From a virus, in the IMG/VR virus record IMGVR_UViG_3300020417_001527, positions 21,790-85,789 of that record: 64,000 bases of DNA; one strand, given 5' to 3'. Under the pieces are notes generated by a model. The model saw only the letters and a program-made list of their open reading frames with translations, ran no database searches and had not been told where the DNA came from. Below, in pieces: positions 43,086 through 51,599 of this stretch. Every line of letters begins with the position of its first letter. Position 1 is the first letter of the stretch. The position numbers and the translations under genes were made by a program.

Positions 43086-43732
43086 TATGTAATCCGTTGA
43101 TATGTGATGTAAACGTCATTCCATTTACCATTATTACTGTACTTATCTGCATTAAAATTAGGTAACTCTGTGAAACTGTTCACATCACTTGCAGGTTTCC
43201 ATGCCATATTGTTGCGTATGGCAAAGTCTAACATGTATGCATTTTCATATCTGATACGTTCATGCATGGTGTTATAATCTTTGTATCCTGGTCTATAATC
43301 AGGCCAGTGATCTTCTGTGAAGTCCATAACTTCGCACCACCAAGCAAAACTCTTTTGTGGTTCTCTGTACACTAAAAAAATAAAATCGCTAGAAAAGTTT
43401 TCTGCGATCCAGTCTAAATTATAATGTCTAAGTAGGAAATGGTTTTTAATAATTCTAGTGCCAGTGCCTGTGAATACAGAACGGATATCTTTTTGTATTT
43501 GCTCTGTGCCTAGTTTTTGTAGTTCCATCCAATGCTCCCCACAACCCATTCCTGGTCCCCAATAAGCACCAGAGTGTCCATTTAATGGATTGTGAGGGTT
43601 TGCATTTTTATGGAAAAATCTTCGGTCGTCATTTTCATCTGTTCGATCCACATTGTCACAAGCATTAACCAGTAACCTGTGTATTCCGCTCCATCGACTG
43701 CCAGGTACTCCTGCGAACCAAAGATTATTCAT
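43085..43732 (-). CDS. Sulfotransferase-like protein
   Basis: This 215-residue protein has the best sulfotransferase match here. LWFAGVPGSRWSGIHRLL (4-21) corresponds to the 5'-phosphosulfate loop (P-x-S/T-G-T-x-W-L), and SDFIFLVYREPQKSFAWW fits the 3'-phosphate segment with R and S in the expected spacing. The general base histidine is not firmly placed. It would transfer sulfate from PAPS to a hydroxyl or amine; the APS-kinase-like gene at 234-662 could supply PAPS. TAATG overlaps link it to both neighbours. Confidence 0.6.
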   Translation of the reverse strand: MNNLWFAGVPGSRWSGIHRLLVNACDNVDRTDENDDRRFFHKNANPHNPLNGHSGAYWGPGMGCGEHWMELQKLGTEQIQKDIRSVFTGTGTRIIKNHFLLRHYNLDWIAENFSSDFIFLVYREPQKSFAWWCEVMDFTEDHWPDYRPGYKDYNTMHERIRYENAYMLDFAIRNNMAWKPASDVNSFTELPNFNADKYSNNGKWNDVYITYQRIT

Positions 43733-44802
43733 TACTCTAACAGTTCAGGTTTGAACACACCTTCTGTGCCAATAGTAAATTGTGTTACTTTTAGCAGATT
43801 TTTTAGAGTATCTTCGTTGATCAAAGTAAACAACATATCCACATGAGCTTGTGCTTCTGCTCCTGTGAGTGTTGGATATTTGCCAACTTTTTTGTTAATA
43901 ATTTTCATGCTGTCTTTGTCATTTAACATGTCAGCAATAGCATCAATTATTACCTGTTTACGTGGATGATCTCGTGGTATCCAAATTGCTTTTTGCAATC
44001 CGTCTCTCCAACTTTTAAGAAGTTTGTATGCATCATAAAAGTCACCATATGGATAAACATCATGTGTTAGCATGAATTTGTCTTCCAATAGTGTGCCTGG
44101 AAAGTTTGGATCATCTTCATGTTCACCTGTGGAAGCATTTAGAATACCATGTGAGAACCAGTATTCACCTGTGCCGTCCTCCATCATTTCTTTGTACTTC
44201 TTTTTGGTTTTGATTGGATTATCACGTGATGCATTCAGTTCACCATTCATAAATGCAATCCGTCTATCGCTACCGCCATATCCTGGAATCCATACAACTT
44301 TGTCTTTGAAACAAGCCAGATATTCATCCACACTCATTTCTGTGCCACAAGTGAGCAGAGTAACAGCCATTGCTTCTGATACTGTGCCTGACCCAGATGC
44401 CATGATTGGTGTATCTTTGGTTGGATCAAATGACTTCCATTTGGTAACAATAATGTTTAGATTTTGAATTAGAATTGGTTCAAGGTTTCTATAATCAAAT
44501 CCTTTTAGATCAACCTGTAGAAAACTTTCAGCATTACCACCATGTGTAATTTGTAACACATGATCATCAGCTTTGTTTAGTGTAACATAGTCTTTGAGTG
44601 CTTTTCTATCACTTTCACCTGTTACAAACTCTAGTACAATTTGATCATCTGCTGGTAGAAATTTATTGATTTCTGTAGCAATTAAATTTGCCCATGTACC
44701 AGTTCCTCCGGTGGGCTTTTGTGGAACTACAACATTGAAATCAGCATGTGCCGTAGTTGCCAAAGTTAGAGCCGTGATCGCTCCGAGTAGTAGTTTTTTC
44801 AT
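43732..44802 (-). CDS. TctC-like periplasmic solute-binding protein (1 of 2)
   Basis: From ATG 44802, preceded by AAAGGAA, the product has 356 residues with a clear signal peptide (MKKLLLGAITALTLATTAHA, cut near residue 20). The mature part starts DFNVVVPQKPTGGTGTWANLIA, the first strand and anion loop of TctC/Bug proteins, and includes SGSGTVSEAMA at the second ligand loop. It would bind a carboxylate in the periplasm and deliver it to TctA. An ATG 93 bases upstream is in frame but would run through the signal sequence. A paralogue precedes it. Confidence 0.8.
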   Translation of the reverse strand: MKKLLLGAITALTLATTAHADFNVVVPQKPTGGTGTWANLIATEINKFLPADDQIVLEFVTGESDRKALKDYVTLNKADDHVLQITHGGNAESFLQVDLKGFDYRNLEPILIQNLNIIVTKWKSFDPTKDTPIMASGSGTVSEAMAVTLLTCGTEMSVDEYLACFKDKVVWIPGYGGSDRRIAFMNGELNASRDNPIKTKKKYKEMMEDGTGEYWFSHGILNASTGEHEDDPNFPGTLLEDKFMLTHDVYPYGDFYDAYKLLKSWRDGLQKAIWIPRDHPRKQVIIDAIADMLNDKDSMKIINKKVGKYPTLTGAEAQAHVDMLFTLINEDTLKNLLKVTQFTIGTEGVFKPELLE

Positions 44803-44812
44803 AACATTTCCT

Positions 44813-45868
44813 TTAATTTCTAGGTTTTGCTTTTTGGCCTGTTGCTTTATATACCTGAGCAATAATGCTTGTGGTTGCTGGTTCGACCAATGCACTATTT
44901 ACTCCGGCCCAAACAGCCATTGCAAGATCTCCATGGAACCATTCGTAGTCACCCATGTCAGCCTTTAGTTTATTTAATTCTTCTTCATTGCTGAAGGCTT
45001 GAGCAATAGTTTCCTGCATCTGATTCTTGTATGGAGATTCACAAATAACAATCAATGAATCCAAAAGATGTGATGCATTCGCGGCCGTTCGCATGGCTGA
45101 ATAAAATTCACCCTGTGGCCATTCACCCCAACGTTTTACAAATAAATGTTCAAACATAGGACCTCTTTGCACAGTATTTGGATCAGGAGCAATACCATCC
45201 ATGGTTTGTACACCCCAATTGAATAGTGGCTTGAAGCCTCCACGTGGACCTTCAATTTTGCCCATAAGTGTATCTTCTTTCAGCACACGACTGCCAGGAG
45301 CTCTACTGAAATCCAATTCACCATTTAAGATACCCAAACGTCTGTCTGGACCTTTCATGCCTGAGATAGCATTAATACCATCAGGACCAATATAATTTAA
45401 ATATTCCTCTGTGGCTCTCCACGGACCAAGTGCCAACAGCACAAGACCCATCACATCAGGAGTTGCTTTACCATGAATAGCAATATTGCCTGTGGTAAAA
45501 GTCAATGGATCAACGTCATTGTGTGTATACACCACACTTGAATGATTGTTGATCAGTAACGGACAATAGTTTTTAAAATCATGTTTTGCCCATTTAGGAT
45601 TCACCATGTATTCAGTGGCATATTCTGAACTGGTTGACAGTATGGTTGGATCATTTACATTTTCCAAATACTCATCAACTGCTTTACGACCGCCAGAACC
45701 ATTTACGTGCAGTACATCTACAGGATTGGTTGTCACAGTACTCAACATTTTTGCAATGTTGATGTTCCATTGTCCGGTGGCCCCTCCAGCACCTCCGTGT
45801 GTGTAAATTTTATAATCAGCATGAGCTGGAGATACTAACAGAGTTAGTGCAATCAGTAGTCTTTTCAT
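44813..45868 (-). CDS. TctC-like periplasmic solute-binding protein (2 of 2)
   Basis: The 351-residue product has a signal peptide (MKRLLIALTLLVSPAHA), then YKIYTHGGAGGATGQWNINIA at the first ligand loop. GPDRRLGILNGELDFSR matches GGSDRRIAFMNGELNASR of the neighbouring paralogue, so the two arose by duplication. The sequences have diverged widely elsewhere, which suggests different ligands or a split role. A small exported-type gene and pyrF lie between it and tctA. Confidence 0.78.
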   Translation of the reverse strand: MKRLLIALTLLVSPAHADYKIYTHGGAGGATGQWNINIAKMLSTVTTNPVDVLHVNGSGGRKAVDEYLENVNDPTILSTSSEYATEYMVNPKWAKHDFKNYCPLLINNHSSVVYTHNDVDPLTFTTGNIAIHGKATPDVMGLVLLALGPWRATEEYLNYIGPDGINAISGMKGPDRRLGILNGELDFSRAPGSRVLKEDTLMGKIEGPRGGFKPLFNWGVQTMDGIAPDPNTVQRGPMFEHLFVKRWGEWPQGEFYSAMRTAANASHLLDSLIVICESPYKNQMQETIAQAFSNEEELNKLKADMGDYEWFHGDLAMAVWAGVNSALVEPATTSIIAQVYKATGQKAKPRN

Positions 45869-45871
45869 AGT

Positions 45872-46054
45872 TTACCTTTCTTCTACTTGTATAATTGATG
45901 GTTTACACCAGGCAGAGTAACGTCCTGCCAATCTATCACTTTCGCGATTAATCATTTTGGCATACCAACTGCATTTCTGCATGTTAGGATACTCAATTTG
46001 ACCTTCTGTTTCTTGTCCATTCATTAGCATTAATATGAAAACCAATTTATCCAA
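45872..46054 (-). CDS. Small protein with hydrophobic start and Cys pair (60 aa)
   Basis: The protein starts MDKLVFILMLMNGQETEG, a short hydrophobic stretch like an uncleaved signal, and continues MQKCSWYAKMINRESDRLAGRYSAWCKP. The two cysteines are spaced about 22 apart. It is similar in plan to 17487-17684 and 59359-59577. It sits where a TctB gene would stand between tctA and tctC in bacterial operons, but it is far too short and has only one hydrophobic segment, so I do not call it TctB. TAATTATAAT-like spacing separates it from pyrF by no bases. Confidence 0.5.
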   Translation of the reverse strand: MDKLVFILMLMNGQETEGQIEYPNMQKCSWYAKMINRESDRLAGRYSAWCKPSIIQVEER

Positions 46055-46705
46055 TTATAATGTCCTTAATGCCTCTAATGGATTGTTTGATTGATAGACA
46101 GGTCTGCCTACCACCACGTAATCAGCACCATGAGTAAATGCTTTTTCTCTAGTTGCAATACGTTTTTGATCATCACCTGATTGACCCCATGGTCTTATAC
46201 CAGGTGTTACTATTAATTTATCTTTGTAATTGTGTCGTATAATTTTAACTTCTTCTGGCGAACATATCACACCATCTGCTCCAAATCTAAATGCAAGTTC
46301 GGCTCTGCGTTCCACAATGTGTTGAATATCACCATCCACAACTAAATTCATATTCAAATCATTTCTGTTTAAACTGGTTAAAACTGTAACAGCCAGTATC
46401 TTTACATCACCTTTTACTTTACTTGCCGCCTCAACAATGTGTGGATCGCCCATTACAGTTAGAAACTTAACACCCATATCAGCAACATTGCGAACTGCAT
46501 CTTGCACAGTATTGCCAATGTCATACAGTTTTAAATCTAAAAACACATTTTTATATCGTGCTAGATTTCGTACTGCATCAAATCCATTTTGTGTTACAAA
46601 ATTAAGTCCTGTTTTGTACCATTGATGATTATCAAGTTTTTCAATTAAATTTAGATTATCTTTCAATGTAGGCATATCCAATGCCACTATTGTTTTATCA
46701 TGCAT
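46055..46705 (-). CDS. pyrF: Orotidine 5'-phosphate decarboxylase
   Basis: PyrF makes UMP from OMP in pyrimidine synthesis. The 216-residue TIM-barrel protein has D8?-like start IVALDMP (6-12), the catalytic array D57-x-K59-x-x-D62 in FLDLKLYDIGNTV, and the C-terminal phosphate loop TPGIRPWG with VVGRPVYQS. The length is normal for bacterial PyrF (about 230). It sits inside the tct operon, starting with an 8-base overlap on tctA (ATGCATGA), an arrangement I do not know from bacteria. Confidence 0.92.
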   Translation of the reverse strand: MHDKTIVALDMPTLKDNLNLIEKLDNHQWYKTGLNFVTQNGFDAVRNLARYKNVFLDLKLYDIGNTVQDAVRNVADMGVKFLTVMGDPHIVEAASKVKGDVKILAVTVLTSLNRNDLNMNLVVDGDIQHIVERRAELAFRFGADGVICSPEEVKIIRHNYKDKLIVTPGIRPWGQSGDDQKRIATREKAFTHGADYVVVGRPVYQSNNPLEALRTL

Positions 46706-48200
46706 AATTTATACTCGATTTGTTTCTAATGCCATAAACGGCAATAGCAATTATTACTATCATTATACCCATAAAAGTTGGATCTGTCAACAGTTTTTCG
46801 TATCTTCCTGTCTTTATATACAGAGCATACGTGGCACTTGATTTATCCTCAATTTTTTCACTCAGTATAAATGCAAGTAACAGAGCAGGTCTACTGAATT
46901 TAAGTCTTTTACAGGCATATCCAATACAACTCAACACAATCAAACACATCATGTCTTCCATGCCCCAGACCCATTTCCATTTGTACCATTCTGGATTGTT
47001 CACACTCAATGCACTTAGAATTGTGATTATAAACAATGGAATCATATAGTAACGAGCAGGAATGTACAGTAACATGGCCAAATAACGAATAGCAATCAAA
47101 CACAGAATACCTGTTGCAATTACTCCTACAAAATATCCTATTGCGACTGCTGATAAAAACTCTTCGTTTTCCAATATACTTCTGTCGCCCACGTCATAGC
47201 CCAGCCACATCCATAGACCCATTATAATCATTGCCCACTTACCACCAGGAACACCCAACAGTATTGTAGGCACAATAGCACCTGCCTTACCGGCATTGTT
47301 AACACCTTCTGGTGCAATAACACCCACAATGTTACCTTCGCCATATGGAGTGCCATCACCTTTGCTTTTCCTTGATGCAATGCCATAACACAGCCAGTCT
47401 GCAGAACCACCTCCATAGCCAGGAAGCAATCCATGAAACATTCCAACTGCTCCGCCAAACATGTTCCAACGCCAAAATTTAATACTGTCTACCATGCCTT
47501 GCCATACCTGTAACCATAGATTTTCTTTTTCTACTCTATAAACTTTATAGTTTAGACGTACTGCTTCAATGATTTCTGGGATTGCAAATATACCTGCGGC
47601 CACTAGTACAACACTTAAACCGTCTTCTAAATAATCAAAACCAAATGTGTATCGTGTGGTACCAAACGGATCATCACCTATCATACCAAACCATATACCC
47701 AATGCAATGGCAAACACAGTTCTAACATAATGTCGGTTTGTAATAAAGATAACCATGGCAAAACTCAGCATCAGTATTGCAAGATATCTTGGTGTAGTGA
47801 TATAAGGCACCAATGCTTTGTAATAATCCATAAACAGGAACACAGGCAATCCCCACAACAAACCTTGTAGTGTGCTGGTACTGATCGCGGCCGATAAAGC
47901 ATAAGCACCTTTGCCTTTTCGTGCAAGTGGGTATCCATCAACCATGGTGGCCGCAGAACTTTGAGCACCAGGTATGCCCATAAGCACAGAAGCAAAACTG
48001 TCGCCAGTGACACAACTCATAACGACTGCCATGCTAAATGCCACAAAGGCTAAACTGTTATCTTGGAAAAAAGGAGTGCCTGCAAATATAAAAAGAGTAA
48101 GTAGTGCTTTTCCAGGTCCACTTGCTGGTATTAATCCAACGAGTAATCCATAGAAAACACCACCTACTATTATTGCCAAAACTACTGGATCAAACGGCAT
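46698..48200 (-). CDS. tctA: Tripartite tricarboxylate transporter TctA-like membrane subunit
   Basis: This 500-residue multi-pass inner membrane protein belongs to the TctA family. GLLVGLIPASGPGKALL near residue 20, the repeat-like AVVMSCVTGDSFASVLMGIPGAQSSAATM and later LPGYGGGSADWLCYG and LLGVPGGKWAMI are the glycine/proline-rich signatures of the two repeats. About ten to twelve hydrophobic segments are visible. It would carry citrate or another carboxylate with the TctC proteins downstream. TctB, the small four-helix partner, is not seen. TAATG joins it to the upstream gene. Confidence 0.88.
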   Translation of the reverse strand: MPFDPVVLAIIVGGVFYGLLVGLIPASGPGKALLTLFIFAGTPFFQDNSLAFVAFSMAVVMSCVTGDSFASVLMGIPGAQSSAATMVDGYPLARKGKGAYALSAAISTSTLQGLLWGLPVFLFMDYYKALVPYITTPRYLAILMLSFAMVIFITNRHYVRTVFAIALGIWFGMIGDDPFGTTRYTFGFDYLEDGLSVVLVAAGIFAIPEIIEAVRLNYKVYRVEKENLWLQVWQGMVDSIKFWRWNMFGGAVGMFHGLLPGYGGGSADWLCYGIASRKSKGDGTPYGEGNIVGVIAPEGVNNAGKAGAIVPTILLGVPGGKWAMIIMGLWMWLGYDVGDRSILENEEFLSAVAIGYFVGVIATGILCLIAIRYLAMLLYIPARYYMIPLFIITILSALSVNNPEWYKWKWVWGMEDMMCLIVLSCIGYACKRLKFSRPALLLAFILSEKIEDKSSATYALYIKTGRYEKLLTDPTFMGIMIVIIAIAVYGIRNKSSINYA

Positions 48201-48496
48201 TACTTGCCCTCTGTGAAGTGACCTTTAAACAAATTACGAATCTGCTTTTCAACATTAACTCTAATCTTCTCGTAATCTAATACAACCTGCATATCATCAA
48301 TGTCGTCTTCCTTGCTAACACTTTTTAGGAGTTCATTTGTACTCTTAATATGTTTAATGTCTTTTTGCTGAAGGACAAGATTTTTTCCGCTTACCAGTTG
48401 TAGTTTTATATTGACAATATACTCAATAGGAATCTCGTGCATTTGAACTTCATTTACGATCTGTTCAAATGATCTATCCGTTTTCTTGATGGCCAT
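48200..48496 (-). CDS. Hypothetical protein (98 aa)
   Basis: I do not recognise a named family. The product is soluble and charged, with MAIKKTDRSFEQIVNEVQMHEIP and a later acidic DDIDDMQVVLDYEKIRVNVEKQIRNLF. It appears alpha/beta, then helical. Its start comes 2 bases after the previous stop and its stop overlaps the tctA start (TAATG). It begins the set of small, highly phage-like genes that runs to about 49.8 kb, and the presence of tctA directly after it indicates a shared transcript. Confidence 0.55.
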   Translation of the reverse strand: MAIKKTDRSFEQIVNEVQMHEIPIEYIVNIKLQLVSGKNLVLQQKDIKHIKSTNELLKSVSKEDDIDDMQVVLDYEKIRVNVEKQIRNLFKGHFTEGK

Positions 48497-48498
48497 TT

Positions 48499-49167
48499 TT
48501 AGCTGGCCGATTTTTTAGGACGACCGCGAGTCGGTTTAAGGCTAGGATCCATTTCATAAGCCTGAGCTTTTAAACTCTCAGCTTCTGCTTCATACCCTTT
48601 TGCTTGGGCGAGCATGTTGGCCGCCAATGCACTATCATCTAATGCACCGTCTGTGGGTGCTGATGCTTGTGGAATTGGTGGTGTTGGATTAGCCAACTGG
48701 TCAACGTTTTCTGTTGTAATTCTTCGTTGAGCTTCTGGATTATCTTGAACTGTGGCAGGACCTGCTACATCAAGACCTTGCTTTTTAGGTAGGGCATTGT
48801 CTTTGTCGCCTGTCTGTTCAATGATTAATTTATTAAGTTCATCTAACTTAATTACTGTGGTTGAATTAGGCTTCATATCAACATTACTAGTTGGAACCTT
48901 TCTAAGCCAACCTGCCTGATGAGCAAATGCTAGAATGTTTTGACCATTGGTAAAAACTGTCCTGTCTGCTACTTCCCACAAGTTGCCTGTGGCTTGAGCC
49001 TGATCTCCATCAACCATTCTGATGATATCATCATGTGCCCATTCTGGTAAACTTTCAGTTTCAATTATCAAAGCACTTTCTCTATCATCTGGTAGCTGTC
49101 GCATCATGACCACACACCTTGTACCGGTGTTAGCCAATGCTCCTACATGTTTTGTATTAACTGCCAT
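48499..49167 (-). CDS. Phage hypothetical protein with AT-hook-like tail
   Basis: The 222-residue product begins MAVNTKHVGALANTGTRCVVMMRQLPDD. It then has a central helix-rich part and a proline- and alanine-rich segment (PTPPIPQASAPTDGALDD), followed by a helical stretch of alanine and glutamate. It ends TRGRPKKSAS, whose RGRPKK resembles a minor-groove-binding AT hook. The overall style is that of a phage DNA-associated protein, but I do not know its function. It overlaps the next gene upstream by 11 bases. Confidence 0.55.
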   Translation of the reverse strand: MAVNTKHVGALANTGTRCVVMMRQLPDDRESALIIETESLPEWAHDDIIRMVDGDQAQATGNLWEVADRTVFTNGQNILAFAHQAGWLRKVPTSNVDMKPNSTTVIKLDELNKLIIEQTGDKDNALPKKQGLDVAGPATVQDNPEAQRRITTENVDQLANPTPPIPQASAPTDGALDDSALAANMLAQAKGYEAEAESLKAQAYEMDPSLKPTRGRPKKSAS

Positions 49168-49426
49168 CTTTTACTTCTCCTTCGGCTTGTTCTTGAGCCG
49201 CCTTAGATGCCTCTTGTTGCTGTCTAACTTGTTCAACAAAAGCATTAATTCTGTCATAAACTTGACCAACTTGACTCATTTCTGCGCCTTTAAATGCACC
49301 CCTTTGTACTGCAACGTCAAGTGCTTGTACAGTGGCCTGCAAATCTTGAACATTGAGTGCAACATTGTTGCCTTCAATTTCTTCCGGTGTTGGTGGTACC
49401 GGAGTATTTTTATCTTCTTTTGCCAT
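49157..49426 (-). CDS. Phage hypothetical protein (89 aa)
   Basis: The 89-residue product has a charged, proline-containing start (MAKEDKNTPVPPTPEEIEG), then two helices (VALNVQDLQATVQALDVAVQRG; MSQVGQVYDRINAFVEQV) and a glutamine-rich end (QQQEASKAAQEQAEGE). This is a helical-hairpin style protein. AGGAGTAACC precedes the ATG and a CTAAATA motif lies 27 bases upstream. It probably starts a late transcript that continues into 48499-49167 and the following small gene. Confidence 0.6.
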   Translation of the reverse strand: MAKEDKNTPVPPTPEEIEGNNVALNVQDLQATVQALDVAVQRGAFKGAEMSQVGQVYDRINAFVEQVRQQQEASKAAQEQAEGEVKDGS

Positions 49427-49453
49427 GGTTACTCCTATTGTGTCAGCATAGTA

Positions 49454-49460
49454 TATTTAG
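49454..49460 (-). promoter_or_regulatory. Late-type promoter motif CTAAATA
   Basis: CTAAATA on the minus strand lies in the 55-base gap before the 89-residue gene, 27 bases from its ATG, inside an AT-rich stretch (TATACGTATATAACTAAATATAC). The motif matches late promoters of marine T4-like phages. Its intergenic position ahead of a ribosome-binding site supports it more than in the coding cases I rejected. Confidence 0.55.
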
Positions 49461-49481
49461 TTATATACGTATATAATGAAC

Positions 49482-49802
49482 CTAAACGTCTTGGCTTAAC
49501 TTTTTCATTGCTAAAATTTGCATGAATTGGTCCTTATCTTGAGGACTAGCAAACCAAATTCTGTGAATGTATTCTTGTACATTGGGTTCTGTAGGGTGTT
49601 CGTAACCCTCTTTTGCATGAACTTCTTCAATGTAATAGTAATTACTTATATTGATTTCATTCATGATTTGTTGATCAAAACCTTCGCTTTGAACAATAAC
49701 TCTATTTTGCATTAATTTAAACCAAAGCTCTGTGCCAGCAAGACTAGTTACATCTTCTTCGCTGAGAGCAAAACCTTGTTCGTCAACTCTTTTTATTTTC
49801 AT
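49482..49802 (-). CDS. Hypothetical protein (106 aa)
   Basis: This soluble, acidic 106-residue protein reads MKIKRVDEQGFALSEEDVTSLAGTELWFKL at the start and ends HRIWFASPQDKDQFMQILAMKKL. The last part looks like a strand followed by a helix, similar to small modulators. It overlaps the VWA-peptidase stop by ATGA, so it is translated with the MoxR/VWA pair and may act with them. No motif is recognised. Confidence 0.6.
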   Translation of the reverse strand: MKIKRVDEQGFALSEEDVTSLAGTELWFKLMQNRVIVQSEGFDQQIMNEINISNYYYIEEVHAKEGYEHPTEPNVQEYIHRIWFASPQDKDQFMQILAMKKLSQDV

Positions 49803-51202
49803 GCGGCCTCATCTTCAAAATGCACAGTTCTGCCAAACGGTGCTTCTAGTGTTTTATCATAATGACTGTGGATAACAAACAATGTATCACAGTAATTAGG
49901 ATCTCCCCATTCACCAAATGGCATACCATCTGTGAACATAATCAACTGTTGAGGCTCAATATCATTTTCTTTCATGTATTTCCAATTGGACATGAAGTCT
50001 GTGCCTCCACCACCAAGCAATTCATACTCAGTAATTTCTCTGCCGTCATCACTTGTAAATTCATCATAGCCATACACTTCTGTATCGAATGTCCAAATTC
50101 TCAACTTGTATTGTGCGAACTGTTGCATCATGCCATGTATTTCACTGATAAACATCATGCCCTGTTTGTTGGTAATACTACCACTCATGTCCATACAAAT
50201 ACAAACGTCAATTTCTTGATCTCTTTCCATACCAGGCATAATAGCATCTGAGTGCCAACCTCTTCGTGTGGGCCTCATGAATGTGTAATTGTTTCTTACA
50301 CATGATTCAATGTTTGCATTTACCAATTCCTGCCACTTCAGTTTAGGTGCAGTCATTTGATCAATCATTCGCTTGATACCAGCTGGTACATCTCCAGCAC
50401 CTGCGTTCTGAGCCGCATTTATCATTGCTTCTTTTATTTCATTAGCAATCTGTTGTTTCTCTTCTTTGCTGAGCTTAGGCTTGCCTTTACCGGGCTTGTC
50501 ACCTTTGCCGTCACCTTCTTCTTCGCCTCCAGAACCTTCTTTAACTTCAATGTTACCATCTTCATCAATCATGATGTGTACATCAAGTGTTTGCAATTCT
50601 GGTGGAAGTTCACCTTTGTCTTTCAATTCTTTGAGATGATTGTAAACTTCAAAACTGTTCCAACCTTCATACTGGTAATCTAATAAACCAACTGCTGGCA
50701 TTTCACCAACACCTGTTTTTACAAGATCCATGTTAATAATATAATCTGCGGCAATATTAAACAGCCTTTTGTCATCATAATCTGCCATGGGCGTCATGTG
50801 ATCATAAACACAATGCATCACTTCATGTGCAACCACAAAAGTAATTTCTGCCTGTGTCAACACTTTGAAGAAGTGTGGATTGTAGAACATGCTACGACCG
50901 TCTGTGGCGGCAGTAGGACACCATGCATCTGTGATCTCAACCAGTGTTAATCGTATAGCCAGTTGAGCAAAAAACGGATGTTTAAAAAGCATCTGCACTC
51001 TGGCACGAATAACTTTTTCTCTGATATCATTGCGTTCTGCATCTGTTAGTTCAGCATCATAGTCCACGTTTTTATACTTGGCCATGACTGCTTCTCGCAT
51101 CTTATCTTCTTTGGTGTGTGCATCTTTCATATCTGAACCCATAGCTTGATCAAATATCTGTCCTTGCATTTCTGCTTCTTCTTGTGCTACACTTTTTCCC
51201 AT
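49799..51202 (-). CDS. VWA-domain metallopeptidase-like protein (MoxR partner)
   Basis: The 467-residue product has an N-terminal zinc-peptidase-like motif, FVVAHEVMHCVYDH (HExxH), a charged Gly/Lys-rich linker (about 225-250) and a C-terminal von Willebrand factor A domain with the metal-binding CMDMSGSIT (DxSxS) and MFTDG. Such proteins pair with MoxR AAA+ ATPases, here 51592-52749, probably in protein remodelling or assembly. Both are frequent neighbours in marine T4-like phages. It has its own sigma70-like promoter at 51230-51258. Confidence 0.85.
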   Translation of the reverse strand: MGKSVAQEEAEMQGQIFDQAMGSDMKDAHTKEDKMREAVMAKYKNVDYDAELTDAERNDIREKVIRARVQMLFKHPFFAQLAIRLTLVEITDAWCPTAATDGRSMFYNPHFFKVLTQAEITFVVAHEVMHCVYDHMTPMADYDDKRLFNIAADYIINMDLVKTGVGEMPAVGLLDYQYEGWNSFEVYNHLKELKDKGELPPELQTLDVHIMIDEDGNIEVKEGSGGEEEGDGKGDKPGKGKPKLSKEEKQQIANEIKEAMINAAQNAGAGDVPAGIKRMIDQMTAPKLKWQELVNANIESCVRNNYTFMRPTRRGWHSDAIMPGMERDQEIDVCICMDMSGSITNKQGMMFISEIHGMMQQFAQYKLRIWTFDTEVYGYDEFTSDDGREITEYELLGGGGTDFMSNWKYMKENDIEPQQLIMFTDGMPFGEWGDPNYCDTLFVIHSHYDKTLEAPFGRTVHFEDEAA

Positions 51203-51229
51203 AATCTCTCTTTCCTATGTTATACTTAT

Positions 51230-51258
51230 ATAGTATGACATCTTGCTTCTTTTGTCAA
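51230..51258 (-). promoter_or_regulatory. Sigma70-like early promoter before the VWA gene
   Basis: On the minus strand TTGACA (51253-51258) is followed after exactly 17 bases by TACTAT (51230-51235), then GGAAAG before ATG 51202. The spacer ends CAAGATGTCA and is nearly identical to that of the promoter before moxR (52777-52805), so the two are repeated copies. The -35 box is perfect. Confidence 0.7.
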
Positions 51259-51599
51259 CCATTAAAATGTGTTAATTTAAAAAAAGCTCTAATTTGTTCA
51301 TCATGTATATAAACGTGAGCTTCATTCAGTTCCATTCGCCCTGTGTACTGTTCTTGTTCCTGTGTGTAAACTTCGTAATCTAATCTGCTGACATTGTTTT
51401 TTGCAAACCATTGGTGCCATTGTCGGAGTAGATCATGTTTGCCAGTAACATTTTTAAACACCAATGGTTTGACATTCTTTTTCCATTCATCTTTGTATAA
51501 TGCAATTTCTAATGCTTCTGGAATAGTTTTCCAGTTGTCACGCCAGGCATCTCCGTAAAGACGCCTGACCACTCTTTCCCTTAATTGGGTTTTATTCAT
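51255..51599 (-). CDS. Hypothetical protein (114 aa)
   Basis: The start is ATG 51599, which overlaps the moxR stop by 8 bases (ATGAATAA); an open frame continues upstream but only within moxR. The product is basic at the N-terminus (MNKTQLRERVVRRLYGD), tryptophan-rich (DAWRDNWKTIPEALEI, LLRQWHQWF) and ends with a strand EAHVYIHDEQIRAFF. The promoter of the VWA gene begins inside its 3' end. It probably works with moxR. Family unknown. Confidence 0.55.
   Translation of the reverse strand: MNKTQLRERVVRRLYGDAWRDNWKTIPEALEIALYKDEWKKNVKPLVFKNVTGKHDLLRQWHQWFAKNNVSRLDYEVYTQEQEQYTGRMELNEAHVYIHDEQIRAFFKLTHFNG

Noticed and set aside
43732-44895. Longer start of the first TctC-like protein at 44895
   Set aside because: It would place 31 residues before a clear signal peptide; ATG 44802 has a good ribosome-binding site and gives a normal exported protein.
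45872-46054. TctB subunit between tctA and tctC
   Set aside because: The protein is only 60 residues with one hydrophobic segment; TctB has four helices and about 150 residues.
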